Made by a program: the position numbers and the translations under genes
Shown here: positions 1 through 8,017 of the stretch, in pieces
Layout: every line of letters starts with the position of its first letter
How positions within the stretch are numbered: position 1 is the stretch's first letter
The notes under the pieces: model-generated
What the model saw: only the letters and a program-made list of their open reading frames with translations
What the model was told of the DNA's origin: nothing
The model's database searches: none
Source of the DNA: Thermoleophilaceae bacterium
GTDB taxonomy: Bacteria; Actinomycetota; Thermoleophilia; Solirubrobacterales; Thermoleophilaceae
Direction of reading: 5' to 3'
Assembly (NCBI GenBank): GCA_030447725.1
Contig: JAUJOQ010000001.1
Location: 659,974 to 723,973 of the forward strand
DNA: 64,000 bases

Positions 1-498
1 GCCACGGCGGACGAGGACGGCACACCGGCGGCGCGCACCGTGCTCCTCAAGGCGCTCGACGAACGCGGCCTCGCCTTCTACACCAACCTTCGCTCGCGCA
101 AGGGGCGAGAGCTCGAGCGCAACCCGCGCGCGTCGGCGGTGCTGCTGTGGCTGCCCGTCCGGCGCCAGGTGAGGGTCGATGGGAGCGTGGAGGAGGTCGA
201 AACGGAGGAGGCGGACGCGTATTTCGCGTCCCGGCCGCGTGGCTCGAGGCTCGCTGCTCTGGCCAGCCCCCAGTCTGAGGTGATCGAGTCACGTGAAGCG
301 CTCGACCGGCGCCACGCCGATCTGGAGCGGCGCAACCACGACGCCGACTCGATTCCCCGCCCGCCCTGGTGGGGGGGACGCCGGCTGGTGCCCGCCAGCG
401 TGGAGTTCTGGCAGGGGCGTGGCGATCGCCTGCACGACCGGCTTCGCTACCGGCGCGAGGACTCAGGCAGCTGGGTCTTGGAGCGGCTGGCGCCGTAG
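1..498 (+). CDS. pdxH: Pyridoxamine 5'-phosphate oxidase, 3' part (5' end outside window)
   Basis: The reading frame is open from the first base and ends at TAG 496-498, giving 165 residues of the C-terminal part. The flavoenzyme oxidises PNP/PMP to pyridoxal 5'-phosphate using FMN. Family motifs are visible: the RTVLLKALDERGLAFYTN strand near the start (FMN and substrate region), SRKGRELERNPRASAVLLW, and the C-terminal PPWWGGRRLVPASVEFWQG followed by RLHDR, the usual PdxH terminus. About 50 N-terminal residues are missing only because the window cuts the gene. The GTG at 40 lies inside the conserved fold and is not the true start. Identification is confident from the C-terminal signature. 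Confidence 0.93.
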   Translation, partial: ATADEDGTPAARTVLLKALDERGLAFYTNLRSRKGRELERNPRASAVLLWLPVRRQVRVDGSVEEVETEEADAYFASRPRGSRLAALASPQSEVIESREALDRRHADLERRNHDADSIPRPPWWGGRRLVPASVEFWQGRGDRLHDRLRYRREDSGSWVLERLAP

Positions 499-515
499 GG
501 CCGGCGACCGACGGG

Positions 516-692
516 CTAGTGGCCGCCGCCGGCCTGGTCGAGCTTCTCCTCGCTTTTTCGGGTGGCCTCCTCGTCGCGGTCGCCCTGTCCAGGCGGAGTT
601 GTGGCCTCGTGGGTCTTGCCACCGGGAGGGCTGGTGCTGCTGCGAGCTTCCTGGCCGGGCTCTGTGTCCTCTGGCTGCTGTTCGTCGATCAT
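516..692 (-). CDS. Small acidic/hydrophilic hypothetical protein (58 aa)
   Basis: An ATG at 692 opens a 58-residue frame ending at TAG 518-516. The product is very hydrophilic and probably disordered: it starts MIDEQQPEDTEPGQE and ends in a charged stretch with KSEEKLDQAGGGH. No domain or membrane segment is visible. It lies convergent to pdxH, 18 nt from its stop. The composition is typical of small actinobacterial stress or scaffold-like proteins (compare the 100-aa protein at 60429), but no function is assigned. No strong Shine-Dalgarno sequence is visible, so it could be spurious. Confidence 0.45.
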   Translation of the reverse strand: MIDEQQPEDTEPGQEARSSTSPPGGKTHEATTPPGQGDRDEEATRKSEEKLDQAGGGH

Positions 693-780
693 GTCCAGGC
701 TCTACCCACAAGGCTAGTGCCGAGAACAAGCGGGCGCGGCCGGGGGTGGCACCCGAGCGGGTGCACATGGATCCCGACGG

Positions 781-1043
781 CTAGGTGGCCAGCGCCTCGG
801 ACACCACACGGAGGTCGGCGGCGAACGGCTCACGCTCGGACTGGCGGTCGTCCTCGCCTCGCGGTCGCCCGGCTGCTCCCCCACGAGCACCACTCCGCGC
901 CTTCGGGGCCCTCGCCGAACACGGTTTGGGGTCGCCGGCTCCCACAGGTGGCAGCCATGGCATCCCGCCGCAGCCTCGCGAAGCTCGCTCAGGGCGCCGG
1001 CAGCCTCGGGTACGAACGGTGTTGCGTCTGCGGGCGCCTTCAC
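781..1043 (-). pseudogene. Decayed UdgX-like uracil-DNA glycosylase (N-terminal remnant)
   Basis: A GTG at 1043 overlaps the TGA of the upstream SDR gene (GTGA), and the frame reads a typical family-4/UdgX N-terminus: TPFVPEAAGALSELREAAA, then GCHGCHLWEPAT with the cysteine pair used for the Fe-S cluster. After WEPAT the match needs a shift to another frame for TVFGEGPEGA, and another shift to reach VVLVGEQPGD, the active-site motif. A third frame then runs to TAG 783-781. Only about 80 of roughly 200 expected residues remain, so the gene is frameshifted and truncated. Sequencing errors could explain the shifts but not the missing C-terminal half. Confidence 0.65.
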
Positions 1044-1816
1044 ACGAATCGCGGGTAGAGGGTCATGCCGCCGTCGACGAAGAGCGTGGAGCCGACGACG
1101 TACTCGGCGCCGGGTCCGGCGAGCCAGGCGATCGCGCCGGCTATCTCCTCCGGCGTGCCGAGGCGCCCCAGGGGAATCTGCTCCTCCTGCTCGCGGAGCT
1201 TGGCCGGATCCTTCATCAACGCGCGGTTGATGGGGGTGAGGATTGCGCCGGGGGCCACCAGCGCGACGCGCACGCCGCGGGGGGCAAGCTCGCGCGCGAT
1301 GGTCTGCGCGAACAGCTTGAGCCCCCCCTTGCTGGCGCAGTAATGGGAGAAGCTCGGCCACGGGATGGTCTCGTGCACGCTCGAGACCATCACCACCGCC
1401 GCCGGGGAGTCACCGAGCCCGCGCACCATCTCCCGGGTGCATAGAAAGGGACCGGTGAGGTTCACCGACAGCACCCGCTCCCACTCGTCGAGTGGCATCT
1501 CCTCCAGTGGGTAGGACGACTCCACCCCCGCGTTGTTGACCAGGAGGTCGACGGCGCCGCCCAGCGCGGCCGCCGATTCCCGCAACAGCCGCTGCACGTC
1601 GGCCTCCACCGCCACGTCGGCCTCGACGGCGACGGCCGTCGAACCGCGTTCCTCGATCTCCGCCACCACCGCGTCCGCCGGCGCACGATCGCCGATGTAG
1701 TTCACGCTCACTGAAGCGCCCTCGGAGGCGAGGCGCACGGCGGTGGCACGCCCGATGCCGGTCGCGGCACCGGTTACGAGGGCCCGCCGCCCGTCGAGAG
1801 GACGAGCGTCACTCAC
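1040..1816 (-). CDS. SDR family oxidoreductase (glucose/3-oxoacyl reductase-like)
   Basis: Classical short-chain dehydrogenase, 258 aa from GTG 1816. An in-frame GTG at 1855 would add 13 residues, but the family normally starts 6-10 residues before the first strand. Seen: cofactor motif TGAATGIG near residue 14, NNAGVES, catalytic Ser in MVSSVHETIP, Tyr-Lys in YCASKGG, and C-terminal GSTLFVDGGMTLYPRF typical of glucose 1-dehydrogenase/FabG-like enzymes. The Tyr-x-x-x-Lys and Ser are intact, so it should be an active NAD(P)-dependent oxidoreductase; the substrate cannot be told. Its stop overlaps the start of the decayed UdgX-like gene. Confidence 0.9.
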   Translation of the reverse strand: MSDARPLDGRRALVTGAATGIGRATAVRLASEGASVSVNYIGDRAPADAVVAEIEERGSTAVAVEADVAVEADVQRLLRESAAALGGAVDLLVNNAGVESSYPLEEMPLDEWERVLSVNLTGPFLCTREMVRGLGDSPAAVVMVSSVHETIPWPSFSHYCASKGGLKLFAQTIARELAPRGVRVALVAPGAILTPINRALMKDPAKLREQEEQIPLGRLGTPEEIAGAIAWLAGPGAEYVVGSTLFVDGGMTLYPRFV

Positions 1817-1861
1817 GAGCGGGCGGGCCGAGGATCCCGCCCCGGCCCTCTCCACGTCTTG

Positions 1862-1881
1862 CCTGAGCCGGCAGGCTCAGG
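1862..1881 (-). terminator. Hairpin at the CsbD stop codon
   Basis: Perfect inverted repeat: CCTGAGCC (1862-1869), loop GGCA, GGCTCAGG (1874-1881). The TGA of the CsbD gene (1879-1877) lies inside the 3' arm as seen on the plus strand. There is no T-run after it on the minus strand, so it may be a transcript-end stabiliser rather than a strong intrinsic terminator. Confidence 0.5.
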
Positions 1882-2065
1882 TCTTGCGCTCGAGGTCGGC
1901 CACGTCGGCCGCGGCCGAGTCGGCCTTCTCCTCCGCGCGGGCCTGCTTCTCCTTGGCCTCGCCCTTGGCCTCTTCCTTCTGGCCCTGGCGGCGCAGGGAA
2001 GGGTCGTCTGCCACGTCGCCGGCGGCCTTCTTGGCGCGGCCCGTGATCTTGTCGATGATGCTCAT
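1877..2065 (-). CDS. CsbD family stress-response protein
   Basis: 62-residue, highly charged helical protein starting MSIIDKITGRAKKAAGDVAD, the diagnostic N-terminus of the CsbD family, followed by an E/K/A-rich tail. CsbD was named as a SigB-controlled protein in Bacillus; its molecular role is not settled. The ATG has a good ribosome site (AAGGAG about 9 nt upstream). A SigB/SigF-like promoter (GTTA-N15-GGGTAG, 2121-2097) lies 32 nt upstream of the ATG, which fits control by the general stress sigma factor, as inferred for other genes in this window. Confidence 0.88.
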   Translation of the reverse strand: MSIIDKITGRAKKAAGDVADDPSLRRQGQKEEAKGEAKEKQARAEEKADSAAADVADLERKT

Positions 2066-2096
2066 GCTGATCGCTCCTTCGTCGTGTCATGGCCAC

Positions 2097-2121
2097 CTAC
2101 CCACGCACGGGCCCGGCTAAC
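2097..2121 (-). promoter_or_regulatory. SigB/SigF-like promoter upstream of CsbD gene
   Basis: On the minus strand GTTA (2121-2118), a 15-nt spacer and GGGTAG (2102-2097) match the SigB/SigF consensus GTTT-N14-16-GGGTAT with one mismatch in each box. It points at the CsbD gene, itself a classical SigB target. No transcription data are available. Confidence 0.5.
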
Positions 2122-2145
2122 GGGAGTTGCCGCCGCGGGTTTTGC

Positions 2146-2583
2146 CTATCCCGCTTCGGCCGCTTGCCGGCGGGCGCTCTTCCAACTCCCGAACGCCGCG
2201 AACACGTCGCTGAGCGGTGGGATGTCCGGATCCACGACCGCGAGTTGCTGGTAGTCGACCATCAGCAGACGCTCCGGCCGCTCCCCCATGGCGCCCGCAA
2301 CCGTGCGGATGCCTTCGAGCACCTCGTCCGGGGACGTGGTCGGATCGTCATCTTCATCCCCGTGACGCTTGGCCCGGCGGCTGAACACACCCGCCGCGGT
2401 GCCCTTGGCGCCTGGCTCTCCGGAGGGCTGGGTGCGGGAGCGCCCAGCGCCGATCAAGAGCTGGCAGTGGGCGCAGCGCAACGGTCTGTCGGGCCACGGC
2501 GCGCGGACGCCGCGCTCGACGAGCAGGTGACAGTGCGGGCAGTAGGCGCCGGTGATCTCCGCGGTTTCGGCTCGGGCGCCCAT
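2146..2583 (-). CDS. Zinc-ribbon protein of unknown function
   Basis: 145 residues from ATG 2583, preceded by a strong ribosome site (GGAGGT about 8 nt upstream). Residues about 13-43 hold two CxxC knuckles, CPHC and CAHC, spaced like a zinc ribbon. A basic, proline-rich linker follows, then an acidic segment (HGDEDDDPTTSPDEVLEGI) and a C-terminal region with LLMVDYQQLAVVDPD. No catalytic motif is recognised. It may bind nucleic acid or a partner protein through the ribbon. It is divergent from the ParB-domain gene at 2756, sharing a 172-nt promoter region. Confidence 0.8.
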   Translation of the reverse strand: MGARAETAEITGAYCPHCHLLVERGVRAPWPDRPLRCAHCQLLIGAGRSRTQPSGEPGAKGTAAGVFSRRAKRHGDEDDDPTTSPDEVLEGIRTVAGAMGERPERLLMVDYQQLAVVDPDIPPLSDVFAAFGSWKSARRQAAEAG

Positions 2584-2755
2584 GTCTAACCTCCGGGATT
2601 GACCGAAAAAGGCCGCCGCGAAACCGAAAGACGCAGCAGGGTGCAGGTGAGGACTAGGGCCTTCAGGGCCGTCTGAAGGTCCATGTCGGAATGGGTTCCC
2701 CTGCGGCGTGGTGTGAAACGTGCTTGGTGCGCCAAAGGAGGGGTAGATTCCGGGC

Positions 2756-3649
2756 ATGGCGCGCGACACTGGCTTTCCGCACAGCGACGCCCAGTACGAC
2801 TTCACCCGCGCCCGTCGCAGCCGGGCTCTGTCGCGCCTGGCCAACCGGCTTCGGGGCGAGCCCGGTGACGTGAACGTGATCCTGCCCTTCGAGGAGGTGA
2901 TCGAGGCACTGGGCAGGCGGGGGGAGCGCAACCTCGGCCTGCAGACGATCGACATCGACTCGATCGTCGGCACCGTCGACCGTTCGCGGGACTTCGATCG
3001 CAGCTTCCGGCCCACTTCAGGCCGGGTGCGCACCCGCTGGGAGCGGATCGCCGAGGCCCAGCGGCGCGGCAAGCCGATGCCCCCCATCCATGTGTACCGG
3101 ATCGGCGAACTGCACTTCGTCAAGGACGGTCATCACCGCGTCTCGGTGGCCCGCACGATGGGCCATCGCAAGATCGACGCCTACGTGACCGAGGTCACCA
3201 CGGAGGTCGGGCCCGATCAGGAGATCCGAGTCGCCGACCTGCCGCTGAAGGGCCACGAGCGGTTGTTCTACGAACGTGTGCCCCTGCCGGCCGAGGCACG
3301 GCGCCGGATCAGGCCCAGCAGGCCTTCGGCCTACGCCTGCCTGGCGGAGGGAGTCGAGGCCTGGGGCTTCCGGCACATGCAGGCACGCGGGCAGTTCCTG
3401 ACCCGCGAGGAGGTGGCCGTGGACTGGTGGCGAGAGGAGTACGAGCCGGTGGTCCAGATGCTGCGCGAGGCCGGGATCGCCAACGACGGCAACGAGACCG
3501 ACGCGTACGCGGCAATGGTGTCGCTGCGCTACCTGCTGCTACGAACCCACGAGTGGGACGAGGAGACCCTGGAGCGGCTGCGCCTCGAGATGCGAAACCC
3601 CTCCTTTGAGAACACCGAGATCCGCCGCTTGAAGCGCTCGCTGGGCTAG
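2756..3649 (+). CDS. ParB/sulfiredoxin-like domain protein
   Basis: 297 aa. Residues about 85-150 form a ParB N-terminal-like domain: PMPPIHVYRIGELHFVKDG followed by HHRVSVARTMGHRKIDAYV, which carries the conserved DGHHR box of ParB/Srx nuclease-like folds. The C-terminal 110 residues (WWREEYEPVV, YLLLRTHEWDEETLERLR) look helical and have no helix-turn-helix I recognise, so this is not a chromosomal ParB. It may be a stand-alone CTPase- or nuclease-like regulator; the function is unknown. An AGGAGG lies about 14 nt before the ATG and merges into GGGGTAG, which could also be a stress -10 box. Its TAG overlaps the TAG of the convergent ATPase gene (CTAG, 3646-3649). Confidence 0.85.
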   Translation: MARDTGFPHSDAQYDFTRARRSRALSRLANRLRGEPGDVNVILPFEEVIEALGRRGERNLGLQTIDIDSIVGTVDRSRDFDRSFRPTSGRVRTRWERIAEAQRRGKPMPPIHVYRIGELHFVKDGHHRVSVARTMGHRKIDAYVTEVTTEVGPDQEIRVADLPLKGHERLFYERVPLPAEARRRIRPSRPSAYACLAEGVEAWGFRHMQARGQFLTREEVAVDWWREEYEPVVQMLREAGIANDGNETDAYAAMVSLRYLLLRTHEWDEETLERLRLEMRNPSFENTEIRRLKRSLG

Positions 3650-4923
3650 CCGCGCCCGCCCGGCTCTCGCTCGGGGTCGCGTCCGGCCGGCGACTGACCT
3701 CCGCTCGCCGAGGGCGCGCCGTTGCCCTCGGCGGTGGAGTCGGCGGTCAGCGAGCGGCCGTCCGCGGGGTCGAACAGCTTCACCTTGGTCGCGTCAACCC
3801 ACAGCTCCGCCTCCTTGCCGCGTGCCACCTTGCTGGCGGGATCCAGCCGGGCAACGATCTCGCCCTCCTCGCCGGCCCCGGGCACCTCGCCCGCGCCCGA
3901 GTCCTCGGCCAGCTCACGCAGCTCCTCGGACTCGATCGAGTGCTCGGACACGGCCGAGAAGTGGGCGTACAGCTCCGAGCCCATCGATTCCACCAGCTCG
4001 ATGGTGACGGTGAAGGTGGTGCCGCGGTCCTTGTGGTCCCCCACCTGGTGGGCGTCCTCGAAGTCCTCGGGGCGGATGCCGGCGATCACTTGGCGGCCGT
4101 CACCGGCGCTCCCGCCGAGATTGCCGCGCAGCTCCTCGGGCAGCCGCACGTCGGCCACCGGCAGCTTGAGCGTGTCGCCCTCGATCTGGGCCGGCATGAA
4201 GTTCATCGCGGGAGAGCCGATGAAGCCGGCCACGAACAGGTTCTTCGGATTGTTGTAGAGGTCCATCGGCGACCCCACCTGCTGAAGCACCCCGGAGCGC
4301 ATGACCGCGACGCGGTCGCCAAGGGTCATGGCTTCGGTCTGGTCGTGGGTGACGTAGACCGTCGTGGTGCCGAGCCGCTGCTGGATGCGCGACACCTCCG
4401 TGCGCATCTGAACGCGCAGCTTGGCGTCGAGGTTGGAGAGCGGCTCGTCCATCAGGAACGCCGACGGGTCCCGCACGATCGCCCGGCCCATCGCCACCCG
4501 CTGGCGCTGGCCGCCCGACAGGTTGGCGGGCTTGCGGTCCAGGTGCTGGGTGAGGTCGAGCACCTTGGCGGCCTCGCTGACCTTCCTGTCGATCTCCGAC
4601 TGGTCGACCTTGGCCAGCTTGAGTGCAAAGCCCATGTTCTCGGCCACGGTCATGTGTGGGTAGAGCGCGTAGTTCTGGAACACCATCGCTATGTCACGGT
4701 CCTTGGGGGCCTTGTCGTTGACCACGCTGTCGCCGATGCGCAGCTCGCCGTCGGTGATGTCCTCGAGGCCGGCGATCATCCGCAGCGCCGTCGACTTGCC
4801 GCAGCCCGAAGGCCCTACGAGGATCACGAACTCGCCGTCCTCGATGGTCAGGCTCATGTCCTTCACGGCCTCGAAGCCGTCGGGGTACTTCTTGGTGATG
4901 TGGTCGAGAACGATCTGGGACAT
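3646..4923 (-). CDS. Carbohydrate ABC transporter ATPase (MsiK/UgpC/SugC type)
   Basis: 425-aa ATP-binding subunit of a CUT1 sugar importer. Walker A is GPSGCGKST (about residues 37-45), the Q-loop is in VFQNYALYPHM, the signature is LSGGQRQR, Walker B is FLMDEPLSNLDAK and the switch His is in YVTHDQTEAM. A TOBE/MDB-like C-terminal domain follows, typical of MsiK/SugC. The last 40 residues form a Gly/Pro/Glu-rich tail not usual in the family. It is last in the operon GH13, binding protein, MalF, MalG, ATPase and lies 21 nt after the MalG-like gene. Because MsiK-type ATPases can serve several importers, it may not be dedicated to this one. Confidence 0.95.
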   Translation of the reverse strand: MSQIVLDHITKKYPDGFEAVKDMSLTIEDGEFVILVGPSGCGKSTALRMIAGLEDITDGELRIGDSVVNDKAPKDRDIAMVFQNYALYPHMTVAENMGFALKLAKVDQSEIDRKVSEAAKVLDLTQHLDRKPANLSGGQRQRVAMGRAIVRDPSAFLMDEPLSNLDAKLRVQMRTEVSRIQQRLGTTTVYVTHDQTEAMTLGDRVAVMRSGVLQQVGSPMDLYNNPKNLFVAGFIGSPAMNFMPAQIEGDTLKLPVADVRLPEELRGNLGGSAGDGRQVIAGIRPEDFEDAHQVGDHKDRGTTFTVTIELVESMGSELYAHFSAVSEHSIESEELRELAEDSGAGEVPGAGEEGEIVARLDPASKVARGKEAELWVDATKVKLFDPADGRSLTADSTAEGNGAPSASGGQSPAGRDPEREPGGRG

Positions 4924-4944
4924 GTCTGCGTGTGCCTCCTTTGG

Positions 4945-5772
4945 CTAACCCTTGACGGCGCCGGCGGTGAGCCCGGCGACGATCCGCCGCTGGAAGATCA
5001 GGACCATGATGATGATCGGGATGGTGACCACCACGGCGGCAGCGGAGATCGCTCCGATCGGCTCGGTGAAGCGCGACCCGCCCGAGAAGAAGGCGAGCGC
5101 GGCGGGCACCGTCTGCGCGTCGGTGGTGGACGTGAGCGTGTTGGCGAACAGGAAGTCGTTCCAGGCGAAGATGAACACGAGGATCGCCGCCGTGAACACG
5201 CCCGGCGCGGCCAGCGGCACGATCACCTTGCGAAACGCCTGGAACGGCGTGGCGCCGTCGACCTGGGCCGCCTGCTCGAGCTCCCAGGGGATCTCGCGGA
5301 AGAACGCCGACAGGGTGTAGATGGCCAGCGGCAGCGTGAAGGTCATGTAGGGCAGGATCAACCCGGGCCAGGTGTCATAGAGCCCGATCGCCCGCCACAG
5401 GTCGAACAGGGAGCCGACGATCGAGATCGGCGGGAACATGGCGACCGCGAGCGCGCCGGACAGGATCACGGCCTTGCCGGCGAAGTTCAGGCGTGCAAGG
5501 GCATAGGCGGCCATCGAGGCGAGCGCGATCGAGATCAGCGTCGCGATCGCAGCTATGCCGAGCGAGTTGACCAGCGCCGCGTTGAACGTGTTCTCGGAGA
5601 AGATCTGGTCGTAGTTCTCGAACGAGAAGCCGGAGAAGAACTTGCCGTCGGCCACCTGGTCGGGCGACTTCAGCGACAAGGACGTGATCCACGCCACCGG
5701 GATGAGCGCGTAGAGAATCACCACCAGGATCGCGATCGACCAGAAGGCCTTCTCTCGCGGAGTGTGGGTCAT
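4945..5772 (-). CDS. Sugar ABC transporter permease, MalG type
   Basis: 275-aa integral membrane subunit. Six hydrophobic segments are visible, starting with [20 protein letters not shown]. The cytoplasmic EAA loop that docks the ATPase is clear in [21 protein letters not shown]. Typical of MalG/SugB permeases in the CUT1 family. The ATG at 5772 overlaps the TGA of the MalF-like gene (ATGA), so translation is probably coupled. Confidence 0.94.
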   Translation of the reverse strand: MTHTPREKAFWSIAILVVILYALIPVAWITSLSLKSPDQVADGKFFSGFSFENYDQIFSENTFNAALVNSLGIAAIATLISIALASMAAYALARLNFAGKAVILSGALAVAMFPPISIVGSLFDLWRAIGLYDTWPGLILPYMTFTLPLAIYTLSAFFREIPWELEQAAQVDGATPFQAFRKVIVPLAAPGVFTAAILVFIFAWNDFLFANTLTSTTDAQTVPAALAFFSGGSRFTEPIGAISAAAVVVTIPIIIMVLIFQRRIVAGLTAGAVKG

Positions 5773-6716
5773 CAGACCTCCCCTCGCTGTTGGGCGGTGC
5801 TCGTGCCGAGCACCTTGACGAAGAAGGCGGCGATCAGGATCACCGCGATGAATATGAGCACCGACACGGCCGAGCCCAGCCCGAGGTTGACGCGGTTGAT
5901 CAGCACGTTGTAGCCGAGGATCGACACCGTCTCGGTGCGGTTGGCGCCTCCGGTGAGGATGAAGGCGCTGTCGAAGACCCTGAAGGCGTCGAGCGTGCGG
6001 AACAGCAGCGCCACCAGAATGGCGGGCTTCATCAGCGGGATCGTGATCCGGAAGAAGCGCTGTACGGTGCTCGCGCCGTCGACCTTGGCCGCCTCGTGCA
6101 ACTCGTCGGGCACCAGCGAGAGGCCCGCCAGCAGCAGCAGCGCCATGAAGGGCGTGGTCTTCCAGACCTCGGTGAGGATGATCACCACCAGCGAGCCGGC
6201 GCGCTCGGTGAGCGGGGCGGCGTCGTCGCCCAGCAGGAACGTGCCCTGCACGAAGCCGGCGCTCGGATCGAAGGCGTAGCGCCAGGCGAACGCGGCGACC
6301 ACCGTCACGATCCCGTACGGGATCAGGATCGCCGCGCGCACCGGGCCGCGGCCGAAGATCGCACGGTGCATGATCAGCGCGATGGCCATGCCCAGCACCA
6401 GTTCGATCGCCACCGAGGCGAGGGTGATGATCGTCGTGGTCAGCACGTCGTCCCACCAGATGGAGGACGTCAGCACGTCCGAGTAGTTCGACAGGCCGAC
6501 GAACTCCTTCTCGTCGGGGAAGCGCAGGTCGTACTTCTGCAGCGACAGGTAGACGGCGTAGCCGATCGGGTAGCCGGTCACGATCAGCATCGCGATCAGC
6601 GCGGGAGCGCACAGCAGATAGGCGAGCTTGCGCTCTGCCCGCGCGCGCTCGGTGATCTTGGCCTTCTTCGGCGCGGGGGCCTTCGTCGCCGCAGGCTGGG
6701 CGGTGGTGGCCTCCAT
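5772..6716 (-). CDS. Sugar ABC transporter permease, MalF type
   Basis: 314-aa integral membrane subunit with an Ala/Lys-rich cytoplasmic N-terminus and six or more membrane segments, the first being [20 protein letters not shown]. The EAA motif is in [21 protein letters not shown]. It pairs with the MalG-like permease. The ATG at 6716 overlaps the TGA of the binding-protein gene. The order binding protein, MalF, MalG, ATPase is the same as mycobacterial lpqY-sugABC (trehalose importer), but substrate specificity cannot be read from the permeases. Confidence 0.94.
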   Translation of the reverse strand: MEATTAQPAATKAPAPKKAKITERARAERKLAYLLCAPALIAMLIVTGYPIGYAVYLSLQKYDLRFPDEKEFVGLSNYSDVLTSSIWWDDVLTTTIITLASVAIELVLGMAIALIMHRAIFGRGPVRAAILIPYGIVTVVAAFAWRYAFDPSAGFVQGTFLLGDDAAPLTERAGSLVVIILTEVWKTTPFMALLLLAGLSLVPDELHEAAKVDGASTVQRFFRITIPLMKPAILVALLFRTLDAFRVFDSAFILTGGANRTETVSILGYNVLINRVNLGLGSAVSVLIFIAVILIAAFFVKVLGTSTAQQRGEV

Positions 6717-7975
6717 CAGAAGATCTTCCCCTCGGCCGCCTTCTTCAGCCGGTCCTCGAGCTTGTCCCTCACCTTGTCCGGCTCCACGTTCTCTGGCGGG
6801 TGGTAGGTCTTCTGGATCGCCAGCGAGATGTCGCTGTAGGCGGGGCTGACAGGTCGCGGTGTGCCCTCTTCGATCGACTCGCGCAGCAGGTCGGCGAACG
6901 GCAGCGCCTTCTCGACCTTCGCCAGTCCGTAGGCCGACTCGGTGGTCGGCGGCAGACCGCCCAGCTCAGAGGCCACGGCCTGGTTGGCCGGCTGGGCCAG
7001 GCACTGGGCGGCCTCGAAGGCCAGGTCCTTGTGCTCGGAGAACGCGCCGACGCCGATGTTGATTCCGCCCAGCGGAGGCCGGCTCGGCATGTCCGCGACC
7101 GTGCGCGGATAGCGCGCCCAGCCGATCTTCTTCTGGAAGTCCTCGCCAACGTTCTCGGCCGCGCTCGGATAGATGAAGGTGTAGTTGAGCTGATAGTTCG
7201 AACGCTCGGACTCGAACCCGATCCGCGCCTGGTCCTCCTTGTTGTTGGCCATGCCAGGCGGCGCGGCCGCGGAGTTGGCCAGCTCCGAGACGATCTCCCC
7301 GGCTTTGGTGGCGCTCGGGCCGACGTTCACGTCGCCCTCCTCGTCGACCACCTGTCCGCCGGCGCCCGCGATCAGCGAGTTGATCCACACGGTGAAGCCC
7401 TCGTATTGAGCGGCCTGCACCTCGATCGCCTTGCCGTCGGCCGCGGCCTGCTCGATCATCTGGTCCCAGGTGAAGTCCTCGGGCGGCTCCTCGACCCGGT
7501 CCTTGCGGTAGAAGAGCAGCTGGGTGTTGGTGGTGAAGGGGATCGCCCACACCTTGTCCTGGTACTCGACCGTCTTGCGCGGGCCCTCGAGCTTGCCCTC
7601 CGTCGCCGCCAGGGCGCGGTCGCCCTCCCAGGGCTCGATCCAGCCGGCCTCGGCGAATTCGGCGGTCCAGATCACGTCCATGCCCACCAGGTCGACGGTC
7701 GAGTCTTCAGCCGCGAGGCGGCGCACGATCAGCTCGCGCTGCTGATTGGCGTCGGTCGGCAGGCGCCGGTAGGCGATGTTGTAGCGGCCGTTCGACTCCT
7801 CGTTGCACTTCTTGATCGCCTCTTCGTTGGCCCCGCCGGGCTCGTTGAACACGTACCAGTTGAGCGTCTGGCCGCGCCCACCGCCACCGGTGTCGCTGAA
7901 GCCGCATCCGGTCACCACCGACAAAGCCGCGGTGGCGAATGCTGCCAGGAACCGCTTGCTCCTGTCCCTCCTCAT
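6716..7975 (-). CDS. Extracellular sugar-binding lipoprotein
   Basis: 419-aa solute-binding protein of the maltose/trehalose type. The N-terminus has a short basic stretch, a hydrophobic core and a lipobox (VTGC, Cys about residue 24), so it should be a membrane-anchored lipoprotein. The mature part starts with a Gly-rich linker and then [17 protein letters not shown]. The body has family features such as [20 protein letters not shown] and [17 protein letters not shown]. It is encoded between the GH13 gene and the permeases, so its ligand is probably an alpha-glucoside (trehalose, maltose or similar); this is inference from context. No clear ribosome site precedes the ATG. Confidence 0.93.
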   Translation of the reverse strand: MRRDRSKRFLAAFATAALSVVTGCGFSDTGGGGRGQTLNWYVFNEPGGANEEAIKKCNEESNGRYNIAYRRLPTDANQQRELIVRRLAAEDSTVDLVGMDVIWTAEFAEAGWIEPWEGDRALAATEGKLEGPRKTVEYQDKVWAIPFTTNTQLLFYRKDRVEEPPEDFTWDQMIEQAAADGKAIEVQAAQYEGFTVWINSLIAGAGGQVVDEEGDVNVGPSATKAGEIVSELANSAAAPPGMANNKEDQARIGFESERSNYQLNYTFIYPSAAENVGEDFQKKIGWARYPRTVADMPSRPPLGGINIGVGAFSEHKDLAFEAAQCLAQPANQAVASELGGLPPTTESAYGLAKVEKALPFADLLRESIEEGTPRPVSPAYSDISLAIQKTYHPPENVEPDKVRDKLEDRLKKAAEGKIF

Positions 7976-8017
7976 CGTCGCGCGATTACCCGGCGGCGCG
8001 AGCTTGTAACCCCCGCC

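Noticed and set aside
2716..2742. SigB/SigF-like promoter before the ParB-domain gene
   Set aside because: GCTT-N15-GGGTAG overlaps the ribosome site; ambiguous.
3940..5913. Long plus-strand open frame of 657 codons
   Set aside because: It lies antisense to the ABC ATPase and permease genes, is extremely rich in His, Arg, Asp and Gly, and has no domain; it is a high-G+C shadow.
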